DNA of 64,000 bases from G965229615 sp965229615 (GCA_965229615.1 OZ245890.1:806001-870000), one strand, 5' to 3'. Shown: positions 1 through 8,665, counted from the stretch's first letter. Translations and numbers: made by a program. Notes: generated by a model from the sequence alone, not told the origin.

Positions 1-1
1 A

Positions 2-2059
2 ATAGAGTTTGCAAAGGTTGCACATTGCAATCAAAGGCGTGCATCAAATGATCCATATGTGGTCCATCCAATAGAAGTTGCTCAAATTATTGCGAACTTG
101 AAGCTTGATACAACATCCATAGTTGTTGCTTTGTTGCATGACGTGATTGAAGATACTAAATATACATTGGAAGATATAGAAAACAACTTTGATGCTACAA
201 CAGCACAACTTGTTGCAGGCTTAACAAAGTTACATCAACTTGAGGCAAAATCATTACCTGTTAATCAAGGAGAAAATCTCAGGAAGCTATTAATGGCTGT
301 GTCAGAAGATGTGAGGGTATTGCTAGTGAAGCTTGCCGATAGACTTCATAATATGCGTACCCTGCATTTTTTTCAAAACAAACAAAAAAGATTTAGAATT
401 GCAAAAGATACACTTGATATATATGCCCCTCTTGCTGAAAGAATTGGCATACATATTTTCAAAAATGAACTCTATGATTTAGCATTCAGCGAGTTGTACA
501 CTGATACAAGAAATCTTATTTTAAATAAAATTAGTAAAATAAGTGAGTATAGTCTTGTTGAAGTAGAAAATGTTGCGAGAGATATAATTGCACTCCTTAA
601 AAGAAATAATATTGTAGCTGATGTACAGGGTAGGAAAAAGAGTCCATTTTCTATATGGAAGAAAATGGAGAATAAAAATATTATGTTCGAACAACTATCA
701 GATATATTTGCATTGAGGATTATTACTGAAACAGTATCTGATTGTTATCTTATACTTGGTCTAGTACATACCCATTATCATTCCATACCAACACATTTTT
801 GCGACTATATTAGTAATCCAAAATTAAATGGTTATAGATCGTTACATACAGTGATATCAGCATCAAATAGTGAACGCATAGAAGTGCAAATCAGAACGAA
901 AGAAATGCATCACATTGCTGAGCTTGGTATTGCTGCACATTGGGTTTATAAACAATATAACAAAGATTATAACGACAGTATAACAGATCATCAGTATAAA
1001 TGGCTACATAAGATTAGAGAAATATTAGAGAAAACAAAGAATTCTGGAGATATAATCAATAATGCAAAACTTGAAATGTATTATGATCAGGTTTTTTGTT
1101 TCACACCAAATGGTGATGTGATTGCACTACCAAGAAACGCAACAACACTTGATTTTGCGTTTGAGATTGATGTTAATGTTGGCCTCCACTACAATGGAGC
1201 ACTTATCAATAATAAGAAAGTCGGTATAGACACACAAATACAAAATGGTGATAGTGTACAGATAATTGTATCTGACAAGATTACACTATGTAAATCGTGG
1301 TATGACGCAGTGAATACAGCTAAGGCTAAGGCTGATATCAAGTCATACTTAGAAAAAGTAGCAAATCAGCAGTTTATATCATTTGGACGTACATCCTTAG
1401 AAAATGAATTTCATACATGTGGTGTTAAATTCAATGAAGCAATGTTAGATGTAATTGCAGCTAGTCTTCGACAAAACTCTACTCATGAGCTCCTACGTAA
1501 AATTGGTAGGGGGATAATAGATCCATATAAAGCAATTGAATGTGTAGTATCAAATAAAGCATATTTGAAAATAAGAAAAAAGATTAGCATGCTTTCATTG
1601 TACCGTCGACATCTGACGGTGGAGAGCACAACTAATATCAATGATGTTGGCGATTTATTCAATGTTAGCTATGCATATTGCTGTAACCCTGTTGCTGGAA
1701 AGTTAGTTGTTGGTATATATAATGATGCTGAACACAGAAATCTCGTGATACATGTTATGTCGTGTTCAAAAGTACAAAAAAATGCAAGCAGATTTCTTAT
1801 TATAAATTGGACAGAAGAAAATATTGAGGAAAAAAAAGTTAATCTTGAGGTGATTGTCAAAAAACAGAGCAAATCTGTACCATTTATATTCAATACCATC
1901 ACAGAACAAGGTGTAAGTGATTATAATATAGATACTAAACCAGTAGATGAAACAACGCTCATTATTATAGGATTTAATAACATTGCAACATATCGCTTGC
2001 AAAGCATTATAGACATACTAAAAAGTAATGGTAATATTATAAGTGTAAACGTGATATAG
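2..2059 (+). CDS. RelA/SpoT family (p)ppGpp synthetase/hydrolase, 5'-truncated by the window edge
   Basis: Bifunctional stringent-response enzyme that makes and hydrolyses (p)ppGpp. The frame is open from base 2, before any start codon; the bases before the GTG at 59 encode a conserved stretch (QRRASNDPY followed by VVHP), so the gene begins upstream of the window and 59 is not the start. The HD hydrolase domain is intact (VVHP, LLHDVIEDT, ADRLHNMRT). The synthetase domain keeps GRKKSPFSIWKKM, DIFALRII, NGYRSLHT and EVQIRTKEMH. A TGS domain follows (DQVFCFTPNGDVIALP). The C-terminal region, including any ACT domain, is poorly conserved. Hydrolase and synthetase motifs both look functional, so a SpoT/Rel-type bifunctional enzyme is the best call. 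It converges with kdsB, with 13 bp between the stops. Confidence 0.93.
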   Translation: MEFAKVAHCNQRRASNDPYVVHPIEVAQIIANLKLDTTSIVVALLHDVIEDTKYTLEDIENNFDATTAQLVAGLTKLHQLEAKSLPVNQGENLRKLLMAVSEDVRVLLVKLADRLHNMRTLHFFQNKQKRFRIAKDTLDIYAPLAERIGIHIFKNELYDLAFSELYTDTRNLILNKISKISEYSLVEVENVARDIIALLKRNNIVADVQGRKKSPFSIWKKMENKNIMFEQLSDIFALRIITETVSDCYLILGLVHTHYHSIPTHFCDYISNPKLNGYRSLHTVISASNSERIEVQIRTKEMHHIAELGIAAHWVYKQYNKDYNDSITDHQYKWLHKIREILEKTKNSGDIINNAKLEMYYDQVFCFTPNGDVIALPRNATTLDFAFEIDVNVGLHYNGALINNKKVGIDTQIQNGDSVQIIVSDKITLCKSWYDAVNTAKAKADIKSYLEKVANQQFISFGRTSLENEFHTCGVKFNEAMLDVIAASLRQNSTHELLRKIGRGIIDPYKAIECVVSNKAYLKIRKKISMLSLYRRHLTVESTTNINDVGDLFNVSYAYCCNPVAGKLVVGIYNDAEHRNLVIHVMSCSKVQKNASRFLIINWTEENIEEKKVNLEVIVKKQSKSVPFIFNTITEQGVSDYNIDTKPVDETTLIIIGFNNIATYRLQSIIDILKSNGNIISVNVI

Positions 2060-2072
2060 ACGAATCAAACTC

Positions 2073-2876
2073 TCAATTTGAAGGATTAACTATATCACCA
2101 TGATGAGTGTTTTGATACAACATATCGAGATCGGTTTGTGTGTCAACAGATATCACATGATCGCTGACCATAACACATCCAATAGGTATACCGTGCTCTA
2201 TAGCACGCAATTGTTCGAGCTTCTCTTCTAACTCAAGTTTTGTTTGAGGCATCAGTACGAATCTTTCTAACGCACCAATCCGATATGCATATATCCCTAT
2301 GTGTTTATAGATTGAAGTAGGGAATAGTTTCTCAGTCCTTGAAAAATACAATGCTGGTACTATATCACCCTCTTGAATTACCATAGAGTTCCCATGTGCA
2401 ACAATTGCACTCACATTATTTATATCTTGTTTTTCAGTGTCATTAGAAAAATGCGTTATTGCAGTCACTATATCAAATACCTGTCTTGTATCCATTGGCA
2501 AAACATTGACAATTTTTCTAATTGTATCAGGGGAAATAGCTGGCATATCACCCTGAAGGTTGATAATGTACTCATATTTTTTGCCGTTTCTCGATATGAT
2601 ATCCTTTGCAGCAACATATACTCTATCACTACCAGTTGGAATCAATGCATCAGTCATAACAGCGTTATAACCATGCTTTTCAATTACATCAGCTATTTCA
2701 TCACAATCGCACGCTACATATACATCACAAATATTTGCTTCCATTGCTCTTTCAATAACATGCAATATCATTGGTTTGTTTGCAATCATAATCAATGGCT
2801 TTCTCAGAAGTCTTGTTGATCCTATTCTTGCTGGTATAATGATGACACTGTCGTTACGATAGTGTGAATTGTTCAT
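2073..2876 (-). CDS. kdsB: 3-deoxy-manno-octulosonate cytidylyltransferase (CMP-Kdo synthetase)
   Basis: Activates Kdo with CTP to CMP-Kdo for the inner core of lipopolysaccharide; cytoplasmic. The 267-residue length is close to the family norm. The N-terminal nucleotide-binding signature is clear (IIPARIGSTRLLRKPL), followed by VYVACDCDEI, the TGSDRV motif and NLQGDMP. The gene lies 16 bp downstream of rph on the minus strand, so the two are probably co-transcribed. Together with the lpx genes near 28-31 kb it shows that the organism keeps LPS synthesis, which Anaplasmataceae have lost. Confidence 0.95.
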   Translation of the reverse strand: MNNSHYRNDSVIIIPARIGSTRLLRKPLIMIANKPMILHVIERAMEANICDVYVACDCDEIADVIEKHGYNAVMTDALIPTGSDRVYVAAKDIISRNGKKYEYIINLQGDMPAISPDTIRKIVNVLPMDTRQVFDIVTAITHFSNDTEKQDINNVSAIVAHGNSMVIQEGDIVPALYFSRTEKLFPTSIYKHIGIYAYRIGALERFVLMPQTKLELEEKLEQLRAIEHGIPIGCVMVSDHVISVDTQTDLDMLYQNTHHGDIVNPSN

Positions 2877-2892
2877 ATGAGTTCAATTGCTA

Positions 2893-3624
2893 TTAAGAAA
2901 ATGCAGCAGCTATGGCAGCCTTCTGTTTATCAATTATCTTTATACATGATTGCTTTGCACAGTCAAGCATTGCAAACATCATATCTTGACTGAATGTCGT
3001 CTTTTCACCTGTATATTGCACCTCAACAAAACTGTCATCAGATGTATATACAAAATTAGCATCAACATCTGCATTGCTATCTTCATTGTAATCCATATCA
3101 ACAACAATTTGTTGATCGACAACACCACATGATATTGCTGCAACATGCTTTGTAATTGGCAAACGTCTTAACAAGCCTCTTTTATTGAGATGACGTAGTG
3201 CTATGCCAAGTGCAACGTATCCACCATTTATTGATGCTGTTCTCGTACCACCATCAGCCTGTAAAACATCGCAATCGATAATGATTTGTTTTTCGCCCAA
3301 CCACTCAAGGTTTACAGCAGTTCTTAGTGATCTAGAAATCAGTCTCTGAATCTCATGAGTTCTACCACTCTGTTTGCCCTTTACTATCTCTCTAACAACT
3401 CTTTCATTTGTAGAACATGGCAACATACTATATTCTGCTGTTATCCAGCCATGTCCTTTATTGCGTAGAAACTGTGGCACTCTATCTTCTATTGTTGCAG
3501 TACATAATACCCATGTATCACCCATTTTTACAAGACATGAACCTTCAGCATTCTTTATATAATTAACTTCAAATTCTATATTGCGTATTTCAAAAGAGTG
3601 TCTATTATTGTGTCTTTGTATCAT
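2893..3624 (-). CDS. rph: Ribonuclease PH
   Basis: Phosphorolytic 3'-to-5' exoribonuclease that trims tRNA 3' ends. The 243-residue protein is full length for the family. Recognisable stretches are the Arg-rich GRTHEIQRLISRSLR segment, the phosphate-site region CDVLQADGGTRTASI, and AAISCGVVDQQIVVDMDY. First gene of a minus-strand pair with kdsB. The ATG at 3624 follows about 160 bp of spacer that separates it from tRNA-Gln on the same strand, so the tRNA could be transcribed upstream of it. Confidence 0.95.
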   Translation of the reverse strand: MIQRHNNRHSFEIRNIEFEVNYIKNAEGSCLVKMGDTWVLCTATIEDRVPQFLRNKGHGWITAEYSMLPCSTNERVVREIVKGKQSGRTHEIQRLISRSLRTAVNLEWLGEKQIIIDCDVLQADGGTRTASINGGYVALGIALRHLNKRGLLRRLPITKHVAAISCGVVDQQIVVDMDYNEDSNADVDANFVYTSDDSFVEVQYTGEKTTFSQDMMFAMLDCAKQSCIKIIDKQKAAIAAAFS

Positions 3625-3786
3625 GGTATGAACTATATATAATCACTTATCATTTTGAGGATATCATCAGTGGGTGATCATATCATGCTTATACTTGCAT
3701 TACAAGAATGACAGTACACAAATAAATACGCTACACTCTTGGAGAACTGTCGCAGGACGATGATGCTATAACAACGGAGCATGGAG

Positions 3787-3861
3787 TGGCTGGGACGGAT
3801 GGATTCGAACCATCGCGTGCTGGTATCAAAAACCAGTGCCTTACCGCTTGGCTACGTCCCA
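3787..3861 (-). tRNA. tRNA-Gln (anticodon UUG), CCA encoded
   Basis: On the minus strand the sequence folds as a cloverleaf. The acceptor stem TGGGACG (from 3861) pairs with CGTCCCA, followed by discriminator G and encoded CCA (3787-3789). The anticodon stem CTGGT/ACCAG encloses the loop TTTTGAT, giving anticodon TTG (Gln). The T-arm contains GGTTCGAATCC. Rickettsiales generally form Gln-tRNA by mischarging with GluRS followed by GatCAB amidation; a gltX gene is present at 31.9 kb. Confidence 0.95.
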
Positions 3862-4031
3862 CTATTAATACTTCAATTGCACTACTCTTGATTATACATC
3901 ATGTGGGCTTTCATTGCAAGGGGGTTTTTTCATCATTTGAGCTGATTGATAGTATGGTGCTGTGCATATATTTTACCACCTCAAAATAAAAAATTTCCTT
4001 GTTGTATTTTTCATACATCTTAAATTTAAAG

Positions 4032-4061
4032 TGTAAAACTTGGAACAGTTTCAGGTATAAT
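4032..4061 (+). promoter_or_regulatory. Candidate promoter of ftsH
   Basis: A perfect -10 hexamer TATAAT lies at 4056-4061, 57 bp before the ftsH ATG. The best -35 match is TGTAAA at 4032-4037 with an 18-bp spacer, which is weak. CTTGGAAC at 4039 faintly resembles a heat-shock -35 element, but no matching -10 is seen. Sequence resemblance only. Confidence 0.4.
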
Positions 4062-4118
4062 ACATACATTATAGATATTATAATCCGTCCATTAGCAAAC
4101 AATAATACAATTTTATAA

Positions 4119-5999
4119 ATGATGAAAAATTTCAAGAGTGGTACAGGAAACATAGTAGTATGGCTTGTAGTACTATTCCTAATAGTCCTAACATACAGTA
4201 TCATATCTGATGCGAGGGTTGGAGCAAAAAGAATACCATTTTCAGAGTTTTTAAGTAGTCTTGAAGCTAATAAAGTTTCTAGAGTCACGATTAAGGGCAA
4301 CACCATAGAAGGATATACAGATGAGGGTAAGGCTTTTGACACATTAGCTCCACATTTTTATCCACAGCTTGTAGATCAGTTGCATAGGCAAAATGTAAAG
4401 ATAGAAATCGCTCCAACTGAAACTTCTCTTGGTAATCTCTTCGGTGTTATCATGCAGTGGTTTCCAGCAATAATTATTGCAGGTGTTTGGATATATTTCA
4501 TGCGAAACATGCAGGGTAGTAATAACAAAGCAATGGGTTTTGGTAAATCAAAGGCTAGAATGCAGTCAGAAAGTGCTACAAAGGTAACATTTGCAGATGT
4601 TGCTGGCATAGAGGAAGCTAAAGAAGAACTACAGGAATTAGTTGACTTTCTTAAAGAGCCAAATAAATTCAAAAGACTTGGTGGTAGAATACCAAAAGGT
4701 TGTTTGCTGATTGGCTCACCAGGTACTGGTAAAACATTGCTTGCAAAAGCCATAGCTGGAGAAGCAGGTGTACCATTCTTCACAATATCAGGCTCTGATT
4801 TTGTTGAAATGTTTGTTGGGGTTGGTGCAAGTCGTGTACGTGATATGTTCGGTCAAACTAAGAAACATGCTCCATGTATACTTTTCATAGATGAAATAGA
4901 TGCAGTTGGTAGGCATAGAGGCATTGGTATGGGAGGTGGTAATGATGAAAGAGAACAGACTTTGAATCAATTGTTGGTAGAAATGGATGGTTTCAATGAA
5001 AATGAAGGTGTAATTGTGATAGCAGCAACAAATAGACCTGATGTTTTAGATCCAGCACTTTTGAGACCTGGACGTTTTGATAGACAGATAACAGTTTCAA
5101 TCCCAGACATCAAGGGACGCAAACAAATATTATCTGTGCATCTAAAAAAGGTACCACTTGATGATGACGTGAATGTTGATGTTATTGCAAGAGGGACACC
5201 TGGTTTTTCAGGAGCTGATCTTGCAAACCTTGTTAATGAAGCGGCATTGCTAGCAGCACGACTTAACCATAAGTATATTAGCATGGTTACTCTTGAATCT
5301 GCAAAAGACAAGGTTTTAATGGGAGTGGAAAGAAAATCTATGATAATGAGTGATGCACAGAAAAAACTAACAGCATATCATGAGGGTGGTCATGCGCTCA
5401 TTGCATTGCACATGCCTGCATCAGATCCACTGCACAAAGCAACAATAATACCACGTGGTAGAGCACTTGGTGTAACAATGAGGCTACCAGAAGATGACCG
5501 CTATTCCGTAACCAAGGAAAAACTCAACACTGATATTGCTGTTGCAATGGGTGGGAGAGTTGCAGAAGAATTGATATTTGGTCCAGAGCAGGTCACAACT
5601 GGTGCACAAAATGATATAAAAGTCGCAACAAATTTGGCACGTCGTATGGTAACACAATGGGGATTAAGTGAAAAAATTGGCCCCTTGCTTGTCAATGAAG
5701 AACATGAAGATGCTTTCATTGGACATGGCAAAGGCAATAATATTTCTGAAAAACTAATGCAAGATACAGATAGTGAAGTAGGAAAAATTATACATCATGG
5801 TTATGAAACTGCAAAGAGGATACTAACAACACATATTGATCAATTGCATAGATTGGCACAGGCCCTCCTTGAAAAGGAAACACTCAGTGGTGCTGAAATT
5901 AAAGTATTATTAGGTTTTGAAAATTCAAATAAAACTGTGGATGAAAAAATCAGCGCGAAGAATCATGATACAACAAGTAGTGATAGTGTTGTTGCTTAG
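4119..5999 (+). CDS. ftsH: ATP-dependent zinc metalloprotease FtsH
   Basis: Membrane-anchored AAA+ protease that degrades damaged or unassembled membrane proteins and short-lived regulators. Its 626 residues show an N-terminal transmembrane segment (about residues 10-27), a periplasmic loop, a second membrane segment (about 108-128, AIIIAGVWIYFMRNM), Walker A GSPGTGKT, Walker B LFIDEIDAVG, second region of homology ATNRPDVLDPALLRPGRFDR, and the zinc motif HEGGH in place of the commoner HEAGH. The C-terminal tail is short and hydrophilic. It is monocistronic or followed only by a tiny lipoprotein-like frame that overlaps its end. Confidence 0.97.
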   Translation: MMKNFKSGTGNIVVWLVVLFLIVLTYSIISDARVGAKRIPFSEFLSSLEANKVSRVTIKGNTIEGYTDEGKAFDTLAPHFYPQLVDQLHRQNVKIEIAPTETSLGNLFGVIMQWFPAIIIAGVWIYFMRNMQGSNNKAMGFGKSKARMQSESATKVTFADVAGIEEAKEELQELVDFLKEPNKFKRLGGRIPKGCLLIGSPGTGKTLLAKAIAGEAGVPFFTISGSDFVEMFVGVGASRVRDMFGQTKKHAPCILFIDEIDAVGRHRGIGMGGGNDEREQTLNQLLVEMDGFNENEGVIVIAATNRPDVLDPALLRPGRFDRQITVSIPDIKGRKQILSVHLKKVPLDDDVNVDVIARGTPGFSGADLANLVNEAALLAARLNHKYISMVTLESAKDKVLMGVERKSMIMSDAQKKLTAYHEGGHALIALHMPASDPLHKATIIPRGRALGVTMRLPEDDRYSVTKEKLNTDIAVAMGGRVAEELIFGPEQVTTGAQNDIKVATNLARRMVTQWGLSEKIGPLLVNEEHEDAFIGHGKGNNISEKLMQDTDSEVGKIIHHGYETAKRILTTHIDQLHRLAQALLEKETLSGAEIKVLLGFENSNKTVDEKISAKNHDTTSSDSVVA

Positions 6000-6048
6000 T
6001 GCATGTGTGTTGTTGATCTGTGGCTGCGTGAAAGGTTCCGTTGTTTAA
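5965..6048 (+). CDS. Possible tiny lipoprotein, 27 residues, overlapping the end of ftsH
   Basis: ATG at 5965 opens a 27-codon frame in a different reading frame from ftsH, which ends at 5999. The peptide is almost entirely a hydrophobic signal (VVIVLLLSACVLLICGCVKG) with Cys in a lipobox-like context, then KGSVV. The Cys-Gly-x-x-Lys-Gly arrangement faintly recalls the very small LptM/YifL lipoproteins (GCGLKGPL). A 7-bp hairpin follows its stop directly. It may equally be a chance frame in the ftsH 3' end; no ribosome-binding site stands out. Confidence 0.25.
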   Translation: MIQQVVIVLLLSACVLLICGCVKGSVV

Positions 6049-6051
6049 GAA

Positions 6052-6072
6052 TGCTAGCCTTGTCAGCTAGCA
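6052..6072. terminator. Hairpin after ftsH
   Basis: Perfect inverted repeat TGCTAGC (6052-6058) / GCTAGCA (6066-6072) around a 7-base loop. It lies between the plus-strand ftsH end and the minus-strand gene ending at 6089, so it could serve both transcripts. It lacks a T-run, so intrinsic termination is uncertain. Confidence 0.4.
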
Positions 6073-6088
6073 ATCTGCATTCATACAA

Positions 6089-6493
6089 TCATATGCTTAT
6101 ACTTGCTTGTTGTTTTGCTTCTGCTGCAAATCTACTGCATACGTATTTAGCATAATTTATTTGTCTGAGCTCACCAAACCCTTCATCTCCTAATACTTTA
6201 TCCTTTACCGCACCAAAGAATGCAACAATCTCAGCTGCAAGCCTGCACAGTTTTTCATATAATGTTGCATTATCACCATAATATTTATCATAGATTTTAT
6301 TGAACGCTTGAGATATAATTCTATCATCACGCAATATGTTGACATATGCTTCAAATTCATTCTTATCATTTACTACTGCACAACAATGAGAAAAAATATG
6401 TGATGCAAAAATCGATAACACTACATCCCTGTTATCTCCACTGCGTACTGCTGCACGCAAAGCATTCTTTGTAACAACAACATACATATTCAT
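6089..6493 (-). CDS. Unrecognised protein with the C-terminal CR/KDK module (C-half of a split gene)
   Basis: 134 residues, function unknown. The last 65 or so residues carry a module seen in several other proteins here: an aromatic-x-[RK]-Y start (YDKYYG), then LCRLAAEIVAFFGAVKDKVL, then a Cys (YVCSRFA). The matching segment of the protein encoded at 22243-24129 is VCRFIVAVQAYIMGTKDKLF, so Cys-Arg and Lys-Asp-Lys align without gaps. The frame overlaps the preceding minus-strand frame by 62 bp in another phase; together they would make one protein of about 260-275 residues, so this is probably the downstream half of a frameshifted gene. If translated alone, ATG at 6493 is the only obvious start and no clear ribosome-binding site precedes it. 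Confidence 0.55.
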   Translation of the reverse strand: MNMYVVVTKNALRAAVRSGDNRDVVLSIFASHIFSHCCAVVNDKNEFEAYVNILRDDRIISQAFNKIYDKYYGDNATLYEKLCRLAAEIVAFFGAVKDKVLGDEGFGELRQINYAKYVCSRFAAEAKQQASISI

Positions 6494-6863
6494 GTAATAT
6501 CTCTTTCACTTCCTTTGGCAGATTCGCAATACTTTGTTGTGCGAGTTGTTGTACAATTGTCACGTCCAGACACTGCGCAGCGCTCTCGAAACATTTTTCT
6601 ATCTGATCTTGATTAACGGAAAATAGATCTTTAAGCCCCATCAAATTCTGCATAATGTTATCTAGATAACCTAATATGCTACCTTTGTGCTGCTGAAACA
6701 GCTTTATAAGTGGCAGTAGCTTATTTATAGCGTTGGTTAATCTTTCATTATGATCTGGGAAACGTTGTACTATGGACTCACGAACATCTGTGAACGTTTT
6801 CTCATTAACATTCTCTAATGTTGTTAGTAGCGACCCCATAAAATCAGTTGTATTAGACTGCAT
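6432..6863 (-). CDS. Unrecognised protein, N-half of the split module-family gene
   Basis: The frame runs from an ATG at 6911, but the ATG at 6863 (MQSNTTDFMGS) is a more natural start because the preceding 16 residues are an AT-rich hydrophobic run. The product is soluble and helical, with heptad-like Leu/Ile spacing (LTNAINKLLPLIKLFQQ). Its last 25 residues (YVCCCYKECFACSSTQWR) look like out-of-frame reading of the next frame, which encodes MNMYVVVTKNALRAAVR from the same bases. This suggests a frameshift between about 6508 and 6432. Whether it is a real mutation, a sequencing error or programmed slippage cannot be told from one sequence. Function unknown. Confidence 0.45.
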   Translation of the reverse strand: MQSNTTDFMGSLLTTLENVNEKTFTDVRESIVQRFPDHNERLTNAINKLLPLIKLFQQHKGSILGYLDNIMQNLMGLKDLFSVNQDQIEKCFESAAQCLDVTIVQQLAQQSIANLPKEVKEILHEYVCCCYKECFACSSTQWR

Positions 6864-7056
6864 TTTTACTATACATATTATTTTATTAATAGATAATTTA
6901 AGTTGATACATTCTACTTATAGTAGTTTTAACTACGTAACAACTAATGATTCATCACTATAGAATATTATGTGCAAATATGCAAGTGCGAAAATTGTTTT
7001 CAGTTATATAAAAAAGGTTACTGAATATTAAAATCATGTTATGTTATATGTTCCAT

Positions 7057-7089
7057 AGGAGGCAATAAATTGTTTATATGCTAGTTTAA
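7057..7089 (+). promoter_or_regulatory. Displaced Shine-Dalgarno and mini-ORFs before hemA
   Basis: A strong AGGAGG at 7057-7062 sits 28 bases before the hemA ATG (7091), too far to serve it directly. It is well placed (7 bases) for TTG at 7070, which opens a 4-codon frame ending in TAG at 7084. A second mini-frame, ATG at 7078 to TAA at 7089, ends one base before the hemA ATG. The hemA frame itself has a TAG at 7082, so no longer hemA product exists. Translational coupling or a leader-type control is possible. Confidence 0.4.
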
Positions 7090-7090
7090 A

Positions 7091-8287
7091 ATGGATTATG
7101 ATGAAGCATTCAGTACTGCATTGAAACAAATAAAAACTGAGAAAAGATATAGAGTTTTCACACCTCTAGAATATTTGAAAGGTAACTTCCCACTAGCATA
7201 TGCACCAACACTAGGTAAAAACATTACTGTATGGTGCAGTAATAACTATCTTGGTATGAGTCAACATCCAGAGGTTATAAATGCATTATGTGAAAGTGCT
7301 CAGAACTTTGGAGTGAGTGCTGGTGGTACTAGAAACATTTCAGGCACACATACAGCAATAGAAGCACTTGAGAAGGAATTAGCATCTCTGCATGATAAAG
7401 AAAGCGCTCTTGTATTCACATCTGGCTATAATGCAAATCAAGCAGCAATTGCTGCTATAGGTAAAATAATACCAGATTGTGTTATATTTTCTGATGCTGA
7501 TAATCATGCATCTATCATTCATGGGATCAAAAATAGCTCGCTTACAAAGGAAATATTCCGACATAACGACACACAGCATCTTGAAGAGTTAATAAAAAAG
7601 TATCCTTTAGATAGACCTAAAATCATTATATTTGAATCTGTATATTCAATGAGTGGAACGATTGCACCATTTATAGAGATACTAAAGATAGCAAAGCGAT
7701 ATAACGCAATAACATATGTTGATGAAGTTCATGCAGTTGGAATGTATGGAGCTGAGGGACAAGGAATGGCATCAGTATATGGTGTAGCAGATGAAATGGA
7801 TATAATTCAAGGCACCCTTGGCAAAGCATTTGGTGTTATAGGTGGGTATATAGCTGGCAAAAAGGTGATTGTTGATGCTATAAGGAGCATTGCATCAGGA
7901 TTTATTTTTACAACGGCGTTGCCACCATGCATCGCTGCCGCAGCAACAACTAGCATTAGGTACTTGAAAAAAAGTAATATTGAAAGACAGAAGCAGCAAC
8001 AAGTTGTAAAGGTAGTAAAAGATAGATTAGATGCATTAGGTATAAGTTTTATTCGAAACAATACTCACATTATTTCAATCCTTGTAAAGGATCCTGAAAT
8101 TTCTCGTTTGATATCCAGCGACCTACTGCACAACTTCAGTATATATGTACAAAATATCAACTTCCCAACTGTGCCTAGGGGGAAAGAAAGATTGAGGATC
8201 ACACCAACACCAATGCATACTAATACCATGATAGATGAACTGATACACAGTTTGGGCATCTTACATGCAAAATATACATTGAATTAA
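7091..8287 (+). CDS. hemA: 5-aminolevulinate synthase
   Basis: PLP enzyme that condenses glycine and succinyl-CoA to 5-aminolevulinate, the first step of haem synthesis in alphaproteobacteria (Shemin pathway). The 398 residues match the family length. Diagnostic segments are WCSNNYLGMSQHPEV, the glycine-rich GVSAGGTRNISGTH, FTSGYNANQAA, DADNHASIIHGI, YVDEVHAVGMYG, and GTLGKAFG, whose Lys is the predicted PLP Schiff-base residue. The product supplies haem for the bc1 complex encoded at 13-17 kb. A good intrinsic terminator follows the stop. The ribosome-binding context is unusual (separate entry). Confidence 0.96.
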   Translation: MDYDEAFSTALKQIKTEKRYRVFTPLEYLKGNFPLAYAPTLGKNITVWCSNNYLGMSQHPEVINALCESAQNFGVSAGGTRNISGTHTAIEALEKELASLHDKESALVFTSGYNANQAAIAAIGKIIPDCVIFSDADNHASIIHGIKNSSLTKEIFRHNDTQHLEELIKKYPLDRPKIIIFESVYSMSGTIAPFIEILKIAKRYNAITYVDEVHAVGMYGAEGQGMASVYGVADEMDIIQGTLGKAFGVIGGYIAGKKVIVDAIRSIASGFIFTTALPPCIAAAATTSIRYLKKSNIERQKQQQVVKVVKDRLDALGISFIRNNTHIISILVKDPEISRLISSDLLHNFSIYVQNINFPTVPRGKERLRITPTPMHTNTMIDELIHSLGILHAKYTLN

Positions 8288-8336
8288 AACAACCACTTCA
8301 GAGTTTGGGAATCCAACAGTAAAAACAGATGTGATT

Positions 8337-8370
8337 GCTACAGATGAATAATACTGTAGCTTTTCATTTT
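8337..8370 (+). terminator. Rho-independent terminator of hemA
   Basis: Stem GCTACAG (8337-8343) / CTGTAGC (8354-8360) with a 10-base loop, followed at once by TTTTCATTTT. It lies 50 bp after the hemA stop. Its end touches the stop of the minus-strand gene at 8369. Confidence 0.75.
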
Positions 8371-8665
8371 ATGCTTCAGCTTTCGTTAAATTGTTCCTTC
8401 TGAGAAAACCTAGCATTCTAGCAGCAACACATATTGTGACAGCAGCATAACCAAAACACGGATCAAAGAAGTGGTGAGATAACTCGCTACCATGTGCATT
8501 TGCACCTGCTGCTGTACCTATAGCAGATAACATTAACAGTAGTGGATCAAGTTGTTTGATGATTAGGTTTTGTTTACGTAAAACTTTCCACAAATGTGGC
8601 AATGATAACAACAAAACAATGAACAAAAGAGGTAAAGTATGAAAAATTTCTATGATTGTTTGCAT
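8369..8665 (-). CDS. Small integral membrane protein, unknown
   Basis: 98 residues; I do not recognise it. There are two or three hydrophobic segments: residues 8-26 (FHTLPLLFIVLLLSLPHLW), about 41-56 (PLLLMLSAIGTAAGAN) and about 72-86 (GYAAVTICVAARMLGFL), followed by a basic end (LRRNNLTKAEA). A His-rich loop (HGSELSHHFFDP) joins the last two. The coding strand is the more plausible of the overlapping frames because of its protein-like composition and clean ATG. No operon partner is evident; about 200 bp of AT-rich spacer separates it from the end of ppiD. Confidence 0.6.
   Translation of the reverse strand: MQTIIEIFHTLPLLFIVLLLSLPHLWKVLRKQNLIIKQLDPLLLMLSAIGTAAGANAHGSELSHHFFDPCFGYAAVTICVAARMLGFLRRNNLTKAEA

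Noticed and set aside
59..61. GTG at 59 as the start of the RelA/SpoT gene
   Set aside because: The frame is open to base 2 and encodes conserved family residues before it, so the true start lies outside the window.
2373..2819. 148-codon plus-strand frame opposite kdsB
   Set aside because: Antisense to a clear gene; composition is Ile/Tyr/Cys/His-rich as expected from reversed AT-rich coding sequence.
3911..4342. 143-codon minus-strand frame across the ftsH promoter and start
   Set aside because: It overlaps the ftsH N-terminus in antisense and has no family resemblance.
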